From: Albifimbria verrucaria | Taxonomy: Eukaryota > Ascomycota > Sordariomycetes > Hypocreales > Stachybotryaceae | Reading direction: 5' to 3' | Assembly: GCA_020081605.1 (NCBI GenBank) | Contig: JAHREC010000049.1 | Coordinates: forward strand, 620,001 to 684,000 | Length of the DNA stretch: 64,000 nucleotides | In this document: piece after piece, positions 1 to 14,812 of the stretch | Layout of the letters: the number at the start of each line of letters is the position of its first letter | Position numbering within the stretch: position 1 is the first letter of the stretch | The notes under the pieces: model-generated | Seen by the model: only the letters and a program-made list of their open reading frames with translations | The model's database searches: none | Told to the model about the DNA's origin: nothing | Program-made: the position numbers and the translations under genes

Positions 1-648
1 GCATCGCTCAACTACCGCGGCGTCGTCGACGTCACCTTTCTCGTTACACACAGCCGCGTCCTGGTCCAGAATCCTGACAAGGTCAACCAGTTCTTCACCA
101 GCGTCGCCACGCTGTTTTCTGGCAAGAACAAGTACGAAGTAGTTAAGGCCGTCTGGCCCTTTGCGACGACCAAGAATGGCGAGCCTGGCCGCAGGTGCAT
201 TGTGCAGAGCGAGGAGGCCTGGTGGAAGGAGTGGAAGGATCCTCTCCGATATGCCATTTCGCAAAAGCGACACGGCTGGGTCACTGTGGAAGACAAGCTC
301 GAGGCCATGATGGAGGGCAAGGGTGACAAGAGTGATCTGGTTGATTGGGGTCCCGAGCACGTAAGTATTTAGGCTCATTCTGGGTTCTCGTATCTAGCGT
401 TCGGTTTCATTTCCCCATCGTTGTTAATTTGCATGAGCGGGAGCTGTGTCTTCAGCTCTAATTGCACCAACCTCCTCTCTGGGCCTCGCACTTCCTGGCT
501 TCTCAACTCAACAGTCCTCTCGCTCCCCACGATTGTATTTCTACGTCTTGTTACGACGATCATCGTATCGTATTTTGTAAATTGTTTTGGACAGGGCTTT
601 GGCAGCGGCTGGACCTCCCCACTCGCAAGGCTGAAGGGTTTACGTTAA
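1..648 (+). CDS. Unidentified protein, 3' end only (137 residues visible)
   Basis: The window opens inside a reading frame that begins at base 1 and runs to 360. It continues after an intron at 361-594 (donor GTAAGT, acceptor ACAG) into 595-648, ending in TAA. Reading through the donor would give a stop four codons later. The spliced frame instead adds a GC-rich, codon-like exon ending in the residues SPLARLKGLR, so splicing is preferred. The visible part is charged and tryptophan-rich (WWKEW, then DWGPEHGFGSGW near the end), with no signal peptide or membrane helix. I do not recognise the family, and the start lies outside the window. Coding is well supported by codon-third-position C/G bias. 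Confidence 0.6.
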
Positions 649-1189
649 AAGGATTGGTTTCGTGGAGATCGCCTTTCCCAAATGATATACTGCTATCACA
701 TTTGAACCTTTAACATCATGGTCATGTCTGCTTCATAACAGGCTGGAGTGCCTATTTGTTCCTAGGACCTTAAGGCGACACGTCAATTCGTACTATTAAG
801 CGAGTGCTCAATTGGGTGCTCTTCTTCATTCAGGTATTACTCACAATCAACACAGCCCCGCCATGACATCGTAGTACTCTACCACATAAACCTGGTCAAA
901 TCATTCTTTGAGTCATGCCGATAATGCCTTGAGCCTAGTCTATCGCTCGATGCAATACGGGACACGCGGGCTAGTGGGAAATACAGAAATAGGATCAGTT
1001 TAACGGGGAATATCATACTCGTTGGCAGACTCTTTCTTTCCCTTGCTGGGCGTCTTTTCTTCACCCATTTAATTCACAGCAACAAACAGAGCAACTAGTC
1101 AAAGGTGAAGACCCAAGTCATCGAGGACACCCACTCAATTACATTACACCATTTTGTTAGATCAATTGGCGCACAGATAAACTGCCGCT
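649..1189. other. Intergenic gap
   Basis: This stretch lies between the end of the unidentified gene and the start of the MJ1316-type protein. Both genes point right, so it should hold the 3' end of the first and the promoter of the second. I see no gene, tRNA or clear regulatory motif in it. Confidence 0.5.
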
Positions 1190-4100
1190 ATGGAGTCCTC
1201 CCTCAGGCCGTGGTAGACTTTTCACGCTCCTCCTACGATACTGCACTCTGCTTGATGCCCCTCGTGAACTTTGGGACTCTATCGACAATATACGCTCATC
1301 ACACGACAAAGCCTGGCCGAGATGGCCACCTCATATCAATCTTGTATACCCTTTCGTGTTGCCAGATTTGTTACCAGCCGTGGTTGGAGTTCTCTCACGA
1401 TCCAGCCTCACTGCTGCCGGCATCCTGCAGATAGACCTCCAGCAAGCCGATACTTTTGTTCATAGAAAGAAAAACACCATATACCTCCGTCCGCTCCACG
1501 GGTATCAAACGGCGCTACTCGCAGACCTCGTCAACATAATCCGCCAAAGCCTTGGTCTACAGATTCATGAGGCTTTACAACCGCACATGACCATGGGCCA
1601 AAGCCAGCACGTCAATTCGGCAGAACATAATCGTCTTATAGAGATGGCACAATCCATCGCTCCTATAACCTGGGAGACATCTGAGCTGGCTATTCTCATT
1701 CGCGATGCAGGCGGTAGGATGAGACTCTGGGGTTCGCTAGGTTTGCTGAAGCACGGAACATCGCAGCTCAGCACACCTCGAAACCTATACGAGAACCTGA
1801 AAGCAGAGCAGAAGTCCTGGGCTAATACTATAAAATCTGCTCTGGAGCCGGCTTTTCACTTCTGCGAGTCAAAAAATCTTGGACAGTTGTGTCAGACTCT
1901 CCATCTTCGACTACTGATCCAACCACCCTAGATAGGCTTGTCGTTGCTTCGTTCAATGTTTCGGATTATTCTGCACAGTCTTCAAATACACCCAGAAGTA
2001 GAACCCTCATAGATGACCTGCTATGCGACCGTGCAACGGCCGATGTTCTTGTACTGCAGGGGTGAATAATGAGATCCTTTCTGCTATTCTGAACGACAAT
2101 GGCGTTCAGAAGCAATTCAGATATAGTACACATATCGCGCCAGACCCCAACACGGGCAAGTATTATCGCCATAACCTCATTCTCAGCAAATGGGTGTTCC
2201 AAAAGCAAGAGATAGATTTGCAGAATGGTTGCAATGGCTGCATGGTGGCCAAGTTCCCAACTGTACAACTTCGTCGCTCAACGGATGGAGATGAGAAATT
2301 GCCGCTAGCCATCGTTGCTTGCCACCTTGAAAATGATTTATCTGACGATGCTATTTCAGTTGCGCAGAAAAGTCTGCAAACGATAAAGGCCTACTTGAAT
2401 ACCGAATGCTCTCAGTATGGCTGGGTCCTAGCAGGGATTTTGGGTTGCCCACGTCGTCTGTGACCATCAGGCAGGCTTACGAAGAAAAGACCATCTCGAA
2501 TCGTGGACTTCGGGGTTTACTGCATTTTAGCTCATTCTTGAGTATCCTCGGATTCATGGATTCCTGGTCGGTTACAAGACTTGGAATGGGGAGTCTTCCG
2601 GGTTGGAAATTAGTCAGGAAGCCGCCAGTGACCTGGATGAGGGTGAACAAGCCCCTACTTTTGGCTATACACCTCATGAAATTAATAGCAGTCGTCCTGC
2701 CGAGTCGAAACGATGGACTGTACGGCCTCAGAGATATGCCAGGATTTTGGTTGGAAAGCAATCATGGCTTCAGCCCAGCGCTTTCAATATTTTCGGAGCA
2801 GTCATACCAAACGAGAGTGGTGACCTGTCATCTCAAGGAGCACATAGAGGCATAAGGTCTCTTTTGACTTCGTCAGTTTCTTCTCAAGGGTCATACTCTG
2901 ACGAGGCCATGCCTGTTCAGCCGCAAGCTGCTCCATTCACCCTTGTTGAAATGGATGACTTGGAACAATACATGGAGACATATGACCTCACACCCTTGAC
3001 AACCGACCGAACTATACGTATGGACTCATTCAGAATTCTGGAAAGAGTACTGCTTGGAAAAATGTCGAGCTCAATTGACAAAGAGACATCCCCTGCTGTT
3101 ACCTTGGCCTTAACCACAATAGGATCCTTTGGGTTAGGCGTATGGTCGAAATCATCCACAATCAACTGCTTGTGCATTGGCAATATAAGCTCCAAGACAT
3201 TCTTTGCTCTCGCTACCCAAAGATTTAAGAGAGAGCAGAGGACTCAGATTTCAAACCTGAGAAGAGGAAAGGGAGCGCAGGGCCCAAATTCGAGTTTGGT
3301 ATTAACGGAGTTAGATTTGATCTGTATTACTGCGCAGCCACATCAATATCCGAAAAGTGATGCTCCCATTATTTCTTTTACCGGTCTTTATCAGTTTGCT
3401 AATCGAATGTAGGTGGCCTGAAGTGATGAGACGCCCATCATCAGATCCGATCTTCAACCTTCCATTCGAGACAATGGCACAATTGAAGCCGGCTCGAGAC
3501 CTTTACTATCTCCGCAAGTCAATTCCAGATATGGCCCAATATCGTGTGGTTCATGTAGCAATAAGGCTGTGGGCCCAGAGCCGTGGTATCTTTGACAGTG
3601 CAATTGGTCTCCTTGGGGATAGCCATATCACTGCGTTACTGGTTCCAGTGTGCAAGTTGTTGGCATTTGATGGGCGGAACATCTCAGCAGCAGATGTGAT
3701 CGCAACTTTCTTTAGCCATTACGCAGAATTCGAATGGGCGACGAAACCAGTTTTCGACCCTTTCTTTCACCGCAAGCTAGCTTATCGACGGAGTTTTCGG
3801 GAGTCGTTGTGCCTATTGGGTTGGCATCCGCCAGCTCTCAACACGGCCACAAACCTCACAAACGCGGCTGTCGACACGATGGCCATCGAGTTGAAACGTG
3901 CTCAAGGGCTTCTATCACAAAAAGATTTAACATGGAGGCGGTTTTTCGGTCCTCACGATGAAGGTATAGGGTCGCTAGCAGTGCCTGCGTCTCTCGAATT
4001 TCTCCAATCATATCGAGTTTATGCAAGGATTGAGACGCGATACTGGGGCTCTCCTCTATAAAATGTGGCAAAATTGTCCATAGGTTGAGGTCCGAACTGG

Positions 4101-4984
4101 CCAAGATGCTTCTCGGTAAGTGGAGAGGGAATACTGACGTTCATTTGACATGACCACTAACCAAGACTGCAGATATTGACAAGAAATTACCGGCAGTGAA
4201 AGCGCGCGTTTGGCCGACCCCTTTCGCTGAGACAGCAATGGAAAAATGCGGGAACGACTACGGGAGCGAGTATCATGCCAACCATCTAGTGGGGTTGGAG
4301 CTACGAGACGCACAATCTGCAACGGATGAAGAGAGCCAACTTGAGGCTATTATCCGAGGCCTTGACAGACGTATGAGTGAACATTATGATGCAAGGGTCT
4401 GGTGGATGCGGTCATCGCTGACATGGAGCGACGAGCTTCAGTCTCTGGGCTTTCAACAGATGCCAGTAGAGGCGGCTGGCGACCCCGATGCGTTGGACTC
4501 GGACGACTGTGATTCGATGACAGATGAAGAATACGAGGAATGGGACGAGGAAATAGTGCATCAAACGGGAGACAGGGCCACGCATGATGGGGCGCCTCTG
4601 ACAACATTGACAACCAACATAGGCAAAGGCTCAGCCATAAGCTCACCTTCGCACAATGTGGATGCGAAGGCGGACCGTAAGCTGCGCAGTGCGGCGGATG
4701 TTATGAACAGGCTCCGTTGGGATCCCGGTTTGGACGTCAGCAACTACGCGGTTGGTTACGTAGACCGTTTCAAAGGAACCCAGGAGAAGCCCCTGGAGCA
4801 ATGGAAGAGCGAGCAAACGGACGAGGACTTCATTCCGCAGCATCGCATCCTATACTTCAAGCGAATCGCGGACGGCGCTGTCATGTGGGATCGGAGGTCG
4901 CGCATCGACGAGGTGTTCGGTAGCGGCGTCGATCTCGGGGACCCGGCAGCTGCATCTGCGGACAAGGGAAGGGGTGCAGGATGA
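1190..4984 (+). CDS. 2H phosphoesterase / EEP nuclease / nucleotidyltransferase / MJ1316-domain fusion protein (frame broken)
   Basis: About 1229 aa, in exons 1190-3356, 3413-4115 and 4173-4984. Domains in order: a LigT-like 2H phosphoesterase (about residues 15-190) with both histidine motifs (PHIN about residue 49, PHMT about residue 133); an endonuclease/exonuclease/phosphatase fold (about 250-540; FNV, HNLILSK and ACHL motifs seen); a polymerase-beta-like nucleotidyltransferase with poly(A)-polymerase-type helical region (about 645-960); an acidic linker; and a C-terminal MJ1316 (DUF504) RNA-cyclic-end recognition domain (about 1125-1210). This order matches a fungal family predicted to heal or extend damaged RNA ends. 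The nucleotidyltransferase motif reads SSTIN where an SDID-type Asp pair is expected, and the EEP part reads YARILV where YDRILV is expected. Eight single-base losses break the frame (about 1200, 1257, 1800-1870, 2060, 2435, 2595, 3283 and 4050). The ATG at 1190 was chosen because it joins the 2H domain after one repair. Confidence 0.72.
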
Positions 4985-6484
4985 GATGGGGACTGGTGAG
5001 GAAGTGGGATGGGATGGTATGTTCCAGGGATGAGGAGAGCCAACCAACACTACGTACAGGTATGGCTGGTGGACTGATATAATCTCCCAAGTTCACATGC
5101 AGAATCCACACTGCCCGCTTGGCAGCAGCGGATAATGCACCATCTCGAAACACGTGGCGCCCTGGATCGGTCAAGGAGATGAGCTACAATCGCTACTGCG
5201 ATTGGCATTTCAGTCAGCAGCAGCAAGGACCAGGCAGGGTAGGTGGGAGGAGAACGATGGGGTCAGTCACATGGTGACAGCATAGGTCGGTGTGCGGGTT
5301 CGTATTGGATCAAGACAAGGCGACCATGTTACATGCTATATTAAGTGAGATGCCATGCATGCCTAATCTGGGAGTCATTATCAAAACGAAACGAGGGCGG
5401 GGCGAAACAGGAGAAGCTGGACCTGTCCACTCACAGCCGTACACATGCCTCTGTGGCCAGCTTCCGACGCCCGTGCATCGTGACAGCACTGTCTGCGATC
5501 GCCCACTGGCTTCGGGAGCATCCTTTGCACCATGACGCCCTTAATCCCTGCCGGGGCGCCGTGTCACCCCAGATTCGTTACCACCAGCCTCACTTTTCGC
5601 CCCATAGAGTCGCTGCCTTCGTGCTGTTGCATACTCGCTCCGTGATCTCCTGTCCTGGCCTGTCCTGGCCTGGTCTGTCCTGGCGTCACTGCTGAGCTTA
5701 GAAGCAGGGAACGCCCGCAGACCCCCATCCCGTCCTAGCCTTCCCACTCCATCCCACATATATCTAGTTTCATCCGCCATCCGTAATCATGAGCGAGCCC
5801 GTCCGACCTCTTCATCCTTGACTTTAGGTTGTCTGATAATTCTCAAACTCTTGCTTTTGCCCTTGAGGCCAGCTCTTTGTCACCCAAAGCACTCATCTAG
5901 CTCAACACACATCCCCACCCCCAAGCATGAGCCATGGTCAACATCGAAGTAACCCCACTGGTCGATGATTGCTGTACCAACTGCTGCAAGGCGAATGATC
6001 TTGGAACGCACGACTACTGCGGCACTTGCCCAAAATGTCCATCGGGACGATAGTGCAGCAAAGTGATAGCATGGGCACACATATTTCTCCGACGCCTTGC
6101 TAGTGGACAGTCTCCTGATAAACCCCTCAAATAGAGCATCTTTCCACCGCGGTTATCCGGCCGGTCGAGGAGTAGGAAACTAGGAGCAGCATCAAGCGGC
6201 TTAGTCGAGCTGAGAGAGGCCGACTCGGGCGAGGGGAGCAGAGAAAGGTTGCCAAGGTGCAGGGTCACCTATGCGAGGCGGAAGGGCCAGCTTGCCCTGT
6301 CCACTGTACTTTTAAAATTGAAGCCCTCGCATATATTTCCAACATGGCGGGACTTGTCAACGGCTTGTTGCTAGTATGTGCAACGTCCGCAGGAAGCCTA
6401 CACAATATACGACGTCTTGCAAATTGTGCCTCTGGCAGTTCCTTGCATGGCTGCTCCCACATCTTATGATGCATACATAGGCTC
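4985..6484. other. Intergenic region between convergent genes
   Basis: About 1.5 kb between the stop of the MJ1316-type gene (+) and the stop of Exo70 (-). Short open frames occur on both strands, but none shows coding bias, a recognisable domain or splice-joined continuation. It contains a short tandem CCTGGCCTGT-type repeat near 5650-5680. I see no tRNA or mobile element. Confidence 0.5.
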
Positions 6485-8440
6485 TCAGGAGGCCAAACTA
6501 AGGAAGACTGCCGCAATAGACGACTTGTCGTACTTGACATACTTGCCCTTGCCTTTGTCGATCTCGTGGTATCGGTCCCAGAAGCGATCGTACAGAGGCT
6601 GCAGTTTTTGGCGAATATCCTCCCCAAACATGTGTCGCACCTCTCGTTCCATGCTGTAAGACTTGTGCCTTGACACCATGTCGTCAAACGCGCTATTAAA
6701 CTGAGTGAATTTTTCTTTGATCTTATCCTTGTCCTTGCTGTTCAATCCCTTGACAATAGATGCAGAATCTGCCTGACCAGATGTTGGACGAGCGGTCCGG
6801 TTCGTATGTATAGTGTCAAAGAGATACGCGGAAAGATCTCGGCAGACATCTGTGTATGCCGCCGTTGCTTTCTTCCGCCATTGGTCTAGTGAATCCAGGC
6901 GCGACTCCAAAAGAGGGGCGAGTTCGAGTCTATAATCATACGCTGTATGATTATAACGCTGTTCGCCATAAAGACCCCCATGACAGCTTTGCTCTTCAGC
7001 ATCATACGGGCCTTCTGGTCCAAAGAGGACACCAATATATCAATAGTGTCGGTGCAGTAGTGCGCAAATATCTCCTTTCCATCGGCGCCAACATCAAAGG
7101 ATGCCAGGCTAGGAATGACATCGGCAGATCGCCCATTGGTAGCCACGTTTGACTTCCATCCACCGTCGCCTAGAGAAATCATGATACTCGAGATGGGTCT
7201 CAGAAACTCAACCATCCCCGAAGTCGTTGCATGGTTTCTCCGACAACTGGTAGAGGAGCCCTGTCTGATGGTAAGGCCTGCAAGTTTCCTACTTTCCGTC
7301 TCGTCTCTTCTAAAAGCTCTGAAAGCGAAGATTTGGCTGTTTCTCGCACAGGCTTCAGCGCTGCAGCCAATGAACCCTTAAGCTCACCTGTTCGAGAATC
7401 CAGTTTGCCCGATAGGCTAGACACAATTTCAGTGATTTCATAGGCCAGGAAGCAGTCGGTACTAAGATGTGACTTGATGTGGGCGTTCAGTTCTCGCAAG
7501 GAGCGTGCAAGTTCTGTTAACGCTGGCTGACATGTTGCCTGAAATACGAAGCCCCAATCCTCCCGGCCGAATATATTGCAAATGTTGTCATACTCAGCAC
7601 TAAAGATTCCCTCCATAGCTTGAGCGTATGTCCCAATTCCATTGGTTCCTGTTCGGTAGATTGCGCTTGGGTTCTTCTTCTTTGCAGTGTTGACGCTAGC
7701 TGCGGCTAGGTTGGCCAACGAAGCTGCAAGATAGGGACCACGGATGTCGGCATAGATCCGCGCAGCAGGTGACTCTTGTCCTCCTCGTTGGTTGTTTCCA
7801 GCCAAATGGGAGTATATTAGACCTAGGCGTGTGATTTTGTCTTGGCTTATGGTTGGGAAAGGTTTATCCTTGGTGATGAAATGTAGCGGCTCCACGGATC
7901 GAGGCGTTTCGCCAGTCAGGAGCTTATCGAAGCTTGCCTCGAGTTGCGAAGTGCCCGCGTTGATGAGGCGAATTATATCAGCGATGGCATTCTGGTTCGC
8001 TCGCAAGTTGGAGGCCTGCATGTCGTTGTAGGACCTGTTGAGTCGTTTTAGAGAAGAGAGGTATGTGGTGAGCCCAGCTTGTTCCGGGCCGGCACGAATA
8101 ATCTGCTCTTCGTCTTGTTTGCTATCTGCTGCAGGTCGCAACCGGTCGATTGCAGCTAACAGGGCATCGACATCTAGATTTCAGGTAAGCACTTGGAAAC
8201 ATAAGAGTGTTCGAGGTAAAGCTAACTGTTCCCCAAAACCTGAAGGCGCTTGGTTTCGCCGTTGAGAGGGCCAGCAACATCGCGCACACTCTGACCACTG
8301 GCCTCTAATCGATTGAGGGAGGCTTGGATTTTCTTTGTCAATTGTGCCGTCTTGTCGAGGCGTGAATTAAGCACGTCAACCTCGGCTCTCGCCTCCTCGT
8401 CAGTGGCCTGAGGGCCAATGTTGGACAGGCCGACAGCCAT
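6485..8440 (-). CDS. EXO70: Exocyst complex component Exo70
   Basis: About 634 aa, in exons 8440-8227 and 8173-6485, with a 53-nt intron. Exo70 is the exocyst subunit that binds PI(4,5)P2 and Rho GTPases and helps tether secretory vesicles at growth sites such as hyphal tips. The N-terminus is a long coiled coil (residues about 20-75). The rest is the all-helical Exo70 rod, ending in the typical basic patch, with KGKGKYVKYDKSS near the C-terminus. Two single-base losses break the frame (about 7213, in a GGGG run, and about 6930, near a double A). Adding both gives an uninterrupted protein of normal family length. The start ATG at 8440 faces MCM3 across a 600-bp shared promoter. Confidence 0.93.
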
Positions 8441-9041
8441 GGCTCAGGCGGCGCTCAGGCGAGCAACAAGCTCCTCAGTTAGAGGAGCTGAAGCTACTCA
8501 ATCGCACAAGGTGTCAAAGAAAGGAAAGACAGGAGGTAAAGGCAGGTTGGCCAGGAGCAGGATAATGGAGGGGAGATTAAGAGGTGTACGAACCAAGCAT
8601 CAAGATGCTGTCAGTGCAGATGCAGATGGGGACATCCCTGCTAGAGATAGATGGCTTGTACCCAAAGAAACAGCTCCAGGTACCTCCTATCCTTGGGACG
8701 ACAGCGACTTGGCTACGCTGCATCCAGGTACCGTACCTTCCTTACCTGTCAGGTGGCTGACTAAGGCGGCACCGGCCGGAACGTCACTGTGACAACCACC
8801 ATAGTCCATTATCAGGCAGTGCTCTCAATCGATGGCCCTAGTCCCCTTCAGACCTGAATGGACCCCAATCTCCTGCGGCCACTTTACGCGAGAAAGACGC
8901 GCCTTGTACGCGTTCACGGACCAAGCCCCTCCATCCCACTTCATTAAACAACAGACCGATTCTGCACCTGGTGATAACCGAACCTGCTCACCGACAAGTT
9001 TGCCGTTCCTCAGCAACGCACTCGTTGCGCAGCAAGTCAAT
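8441..9041. other. Bidirectional promoter region, Exo70 / MCM3
   Basis: 600 bp separate the divergent start codons of Exo70 and MCM3. A C/G-rich open frame (8418-8792) crosses it but resembles no known family and overlaps the Exo70 start. The recognisable content is the cluster of ACGCG sites listed separately. Confidence 0.55.
8886..8913. promoter_or_regulatory. MCB-type cluster (MBF binding sites) upstream of MCM3
   Basis: Three ACGCG cores lie within 28 bp: 8886-8890, 8897-8901 and 8908-8913, the last a full palindromic ACGCGT. They sit about 130-155 bp upstream of the MCM3 start codon. ACGCGT is the MluI cell-cycle box bound by MBF (Mbp1/Swi6) in yeasts, which drives G1/S transcription of replication genes. 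Seeing a tight cluster ahead of an MCM gene fits that role. Binding in this fungus is inferred. Confidence 0.6.
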
Positions 9042-11874
<2,833 letters not shown>

Positions 11875-12098
11875 GGCTGCTCTTTATCAAGTGCGGTGGT
11901 CATTATACTTTCTTGGTATTCAAAGTTAGGGGAAAGACGAGGATCATGACTGACGATGCATGAGATCGACGGGACTGGGCGTAAATAGATTGCTTTTGAG
12001 TGCCGCGCACAGTGGGTGGGGTCAACTGTCTCGGAAGACACAAGGCATTTGACAAAAACCCGGCAAACAGCGTGTAAAGGATGCTCCGCTTGCGTGTA

Positions 12099-13483
12099 TT
12101 ATAATCGTTCCTGAAATTTCTTCAACCGCTGCTCTACGCTGGTGCCATTCCATGTTTCATCGCCATTCGAGTCACGAGCTAAGACAGGCAGTCCGACCTG
12201 CTCAATGGCGAAACTAGCAGCGACCGAGCCCCTAATGGCAGCGTCCTCCACGCCGTGGCCTCGGGCCAGGGCAATAGAAAGGCCGCCGAGGAAGGTGTTG
12301 CCGCCGCCGGTGGGGTCAACAACGGCGTCTGGACTCTGGTGGTATGCGGGAATCCATCGCTCGATGCCGGGGTCCACCTCGATCTCTTCCCGAGCAATGA
12401 TGCCATCGTCGTCTTGAAGGAGCCCTGCAAACAGTGCCTCCATATCGGTATCATGTTGGAGGCCGCCCCTCCTGTAGTCCTTTTGGGACGCTTCTTAGCC
12501 ACGGTTCCGCCTTGTTGGCGCTTTCTCCCGCCGTTCTTGGCTATGTAGCAGCCCTTCTCACCCGCACGCACTACGAGTGTGAAAGACTGTAGGGGCATGC
12601 TCGCCAGCAGCTGCTCGCACGAGCGCTCGATGGCGGTAGTAGAGATGCTACCCGTCTCTGGGTCTAGACCGTCATCGCCCATGAAGCCGGCCAGCTCGCT
12701 GTGGTTGGGGCTACAGATGTCAACAAGGGGAAGGGTGTTGGTGCAATTGAGTAGCTCGTCTGGGGTGCAGAGGTCGGGGACAGGTTCCCAGATGTAGATG
12801 GGCTTGGAATATGTGTCAGGGTCAGCAGCGGCCTTGCGACGCTTGGAGATCTCAGTGACGAGCTCCTGGCATCGCAGGGAGAGCAGATGAGGTGGAATGA
12901 ACGCGACTGCAAGAGGGAAGGTGTAAGGTCCTCGGCGGTGAGGCGCTTCTTTGGAGTAAGGTACTTGAAAGCACGTTTCTCGCCAGACCCTGGCTCGTAA
13001 CCATTCCAGCCACGGGTGGTGAGGCGGTCGGGATCGTAGCGGAGGACGGCTGAGGTCTCCCAGCTATCGATGAGGGTGGTGATGGAAGGTGGGAAGTCGG
13101 AGCCCTGGTCAATCACCCAGCCCACGGAAGTTGAAGTTGGCGAGGAGAGAAGAGACGGGCCCCAAGGGCAGAGTAAGTACCGGCGCCTCCGGCAATATCC
13201 TTGACGGACGGAGTGGGAGGAATAAACTCGATGTCATCTTCGTGAAGCAGCCGAGGGAGCAGAGTCAGCAGAGGGTTCCGAGCGTAAAGAAAAGCGTAAA
13301 GCACGTGTGTCAGAAGCTCTCACCGATGATAAACATCCCCAGCGTAACAAAGTCTATCTGGGCAGCAGGCATGTCGTGGAGCTCGGGTCCTGCTGGTCGG
13401 TCCTCATCCTCGCCCTGGCTCGTAGGGTCTTGGGGCTTATCTTGAGCAGGGTGATTTGAGGGAGCCTCATGGTCAGGCTCCAT
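12099..13483 (-). CDS. Mak32-like pfkB-family (ribokinase-fold) protein
   Basis: About 433 aa, in exons 13483-13324 and 13237-12099. An in-frame ATG at 13543 would add 20 residues. The N-terminus (FVTLGMFII, then GGAGTYSALGA) and the C-terminal pfkB signature region (DPTGGGNTFLGG) place it with fungal Mak32-like members of the ribokinase/PfkB fold. Mak32 in yeast is needed for stability of the L-A dsRNA virus, and no substrate is known. The second pfkB signature normally ends GAGD with a catalytic Asp; here the position is Asn, so phosphotransfer is doubtful. Three single-base losses break the frame (about 13160, 12890 and 12460, in C or G runs). With them added the length is a multiple of three. 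The gene is divergent from the cyclase-associated protein gene. Confidence 0.8.
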
Positions 13484-13543
13484 GCTTGAAGTTTTGAGGC
13501 CTCGACGAGACGTTTGTCGCGCTGGCAGCACGGTATGGGACAC

Positions 13544-14812
13544 GACTACGCGGGCTGCGGGCGCCAGAAGAAATCAGAATTCGGTGGGTGGGAGATGGAT
13601 CCGGCCAATCGCCTTTGCAGGGTCACAGTGAGATGTTTGTGTAAGAGCGAAGCCAGCCTGGGCAGCAACAGCAACAGGGGGCGGCCGGCTAGGAGGCCGA
13701 CTCGGACAGCGAACGTGGACAGATGAGCTGTTCAGGAGAGGGAGAAAGATGAGCAAGGGTTTCTTTGTTAGGCATTGGCCGCGGTGGCTAACCGTGTGCT
13801 GGCGTTTGCCTTATTCATGCGACCTGGCCTCAGCTGAAGAGATGAGTGGTTGCGTTTGTGGTGAGGCTTGATGATGTCTGCGGAATCTGCAGCGTCTCAT
13901 TCATGTAAGTGGGACCTACCTTACCCTGGAGGTGATGCAGCAACAACGGAGGGGCGGTTTATCTGTCTACATGGTGTCGGTGTGCGTCGGCTGGTGCTGT
14001 AGCTTGCCTTGTAAGAGTAGTCGAGAGACATGGCCGTCTGGTAACGGGATCCACCGCCCAGAAGCACGAGCTGTCCCCATCCTTTTTCTTATCTTGCGTT
14101 GTTGGAGCCTCACAAGGCGAAACATGTGCAAGCCCAACGCAGGCAACTGAACGACCCTGGACAGGGTTGCAGCAGGTACAGAGGTCGAGGTACCTGAAAA
14201 TCTACAGCGCCAGTGCAACCTCTGCCTCCAACGGCAACTGCTAATAGGAACAGCCAACCCACCACCAAGGTCCAGGCAACCTCCCTTGTCACAAGCCGAT
14301 TGGCTAGCCCGATCGCTCCCCATAATATTTTGGCCGACTCCAACAAGCAGTCTATCTTCACTAACGTTACTGTGCTAACCTTGCGACAGCGCATAATCAG
14401 CCTACCTACGGATTACTTCCTTACCCTTTAGCTTCGCTGACCCACGACGCCTTGTCGGTTCCGCATCGAAACCTTGCCTGCTCCTTATCCCGACGCATCT
14501 AACTGCGAATCTGGCCATTCACACGGGTAATTGTCCCACGCCATCCTTCTATCCGTCCGCTGCGTTGGATCCTTCGACATCTCCGTTGCCTGGTGTGCCA
14601 CGACACCACTACTACGCTTCGAAACCAAGACCCTCCGCGCGCTCACCCTGAGCATATATCAGGCGCCTCTCCCGACTCCTCGATAGACTTCGAACTCATT
14701 GGCGACTGGATTTGACTGCTTCGGCGTCTCGTTTCCGTCAATCTCCGCCTTCCTACTTGACCAGCGAGCCTCCCGTCGTCCCGCTAGCTCCCTGAGCTAA
14801 TTCCTCCCAACC
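13544..14812. other. Intergenic region, divergent promoters
   Basis: About 1.27 kb between the starts of the Mak32-like gene (-) and the cyclase-associated protein gene (+). The final 300 bp are pyrimidine-rich, as expected for a 5' leader. Open frames here are short and look unselected. I see no RNA gene. Confidence 0.5.

Noticed and set aside
3118..3340. Canonical poly(A) polymerase gene
   Set aside because: The nucleotidyltransferase lies inside the larger fusion protein and lacks the Asp pair, so it is not the nuclear poly(A) polymerase.
8418..8792. Open frame across the Exo70-MCM3 promoter
   Set aside because: It overlaps the Exo70 start on the other strand, has low-complexity basic sequence and resembles nothing I know.
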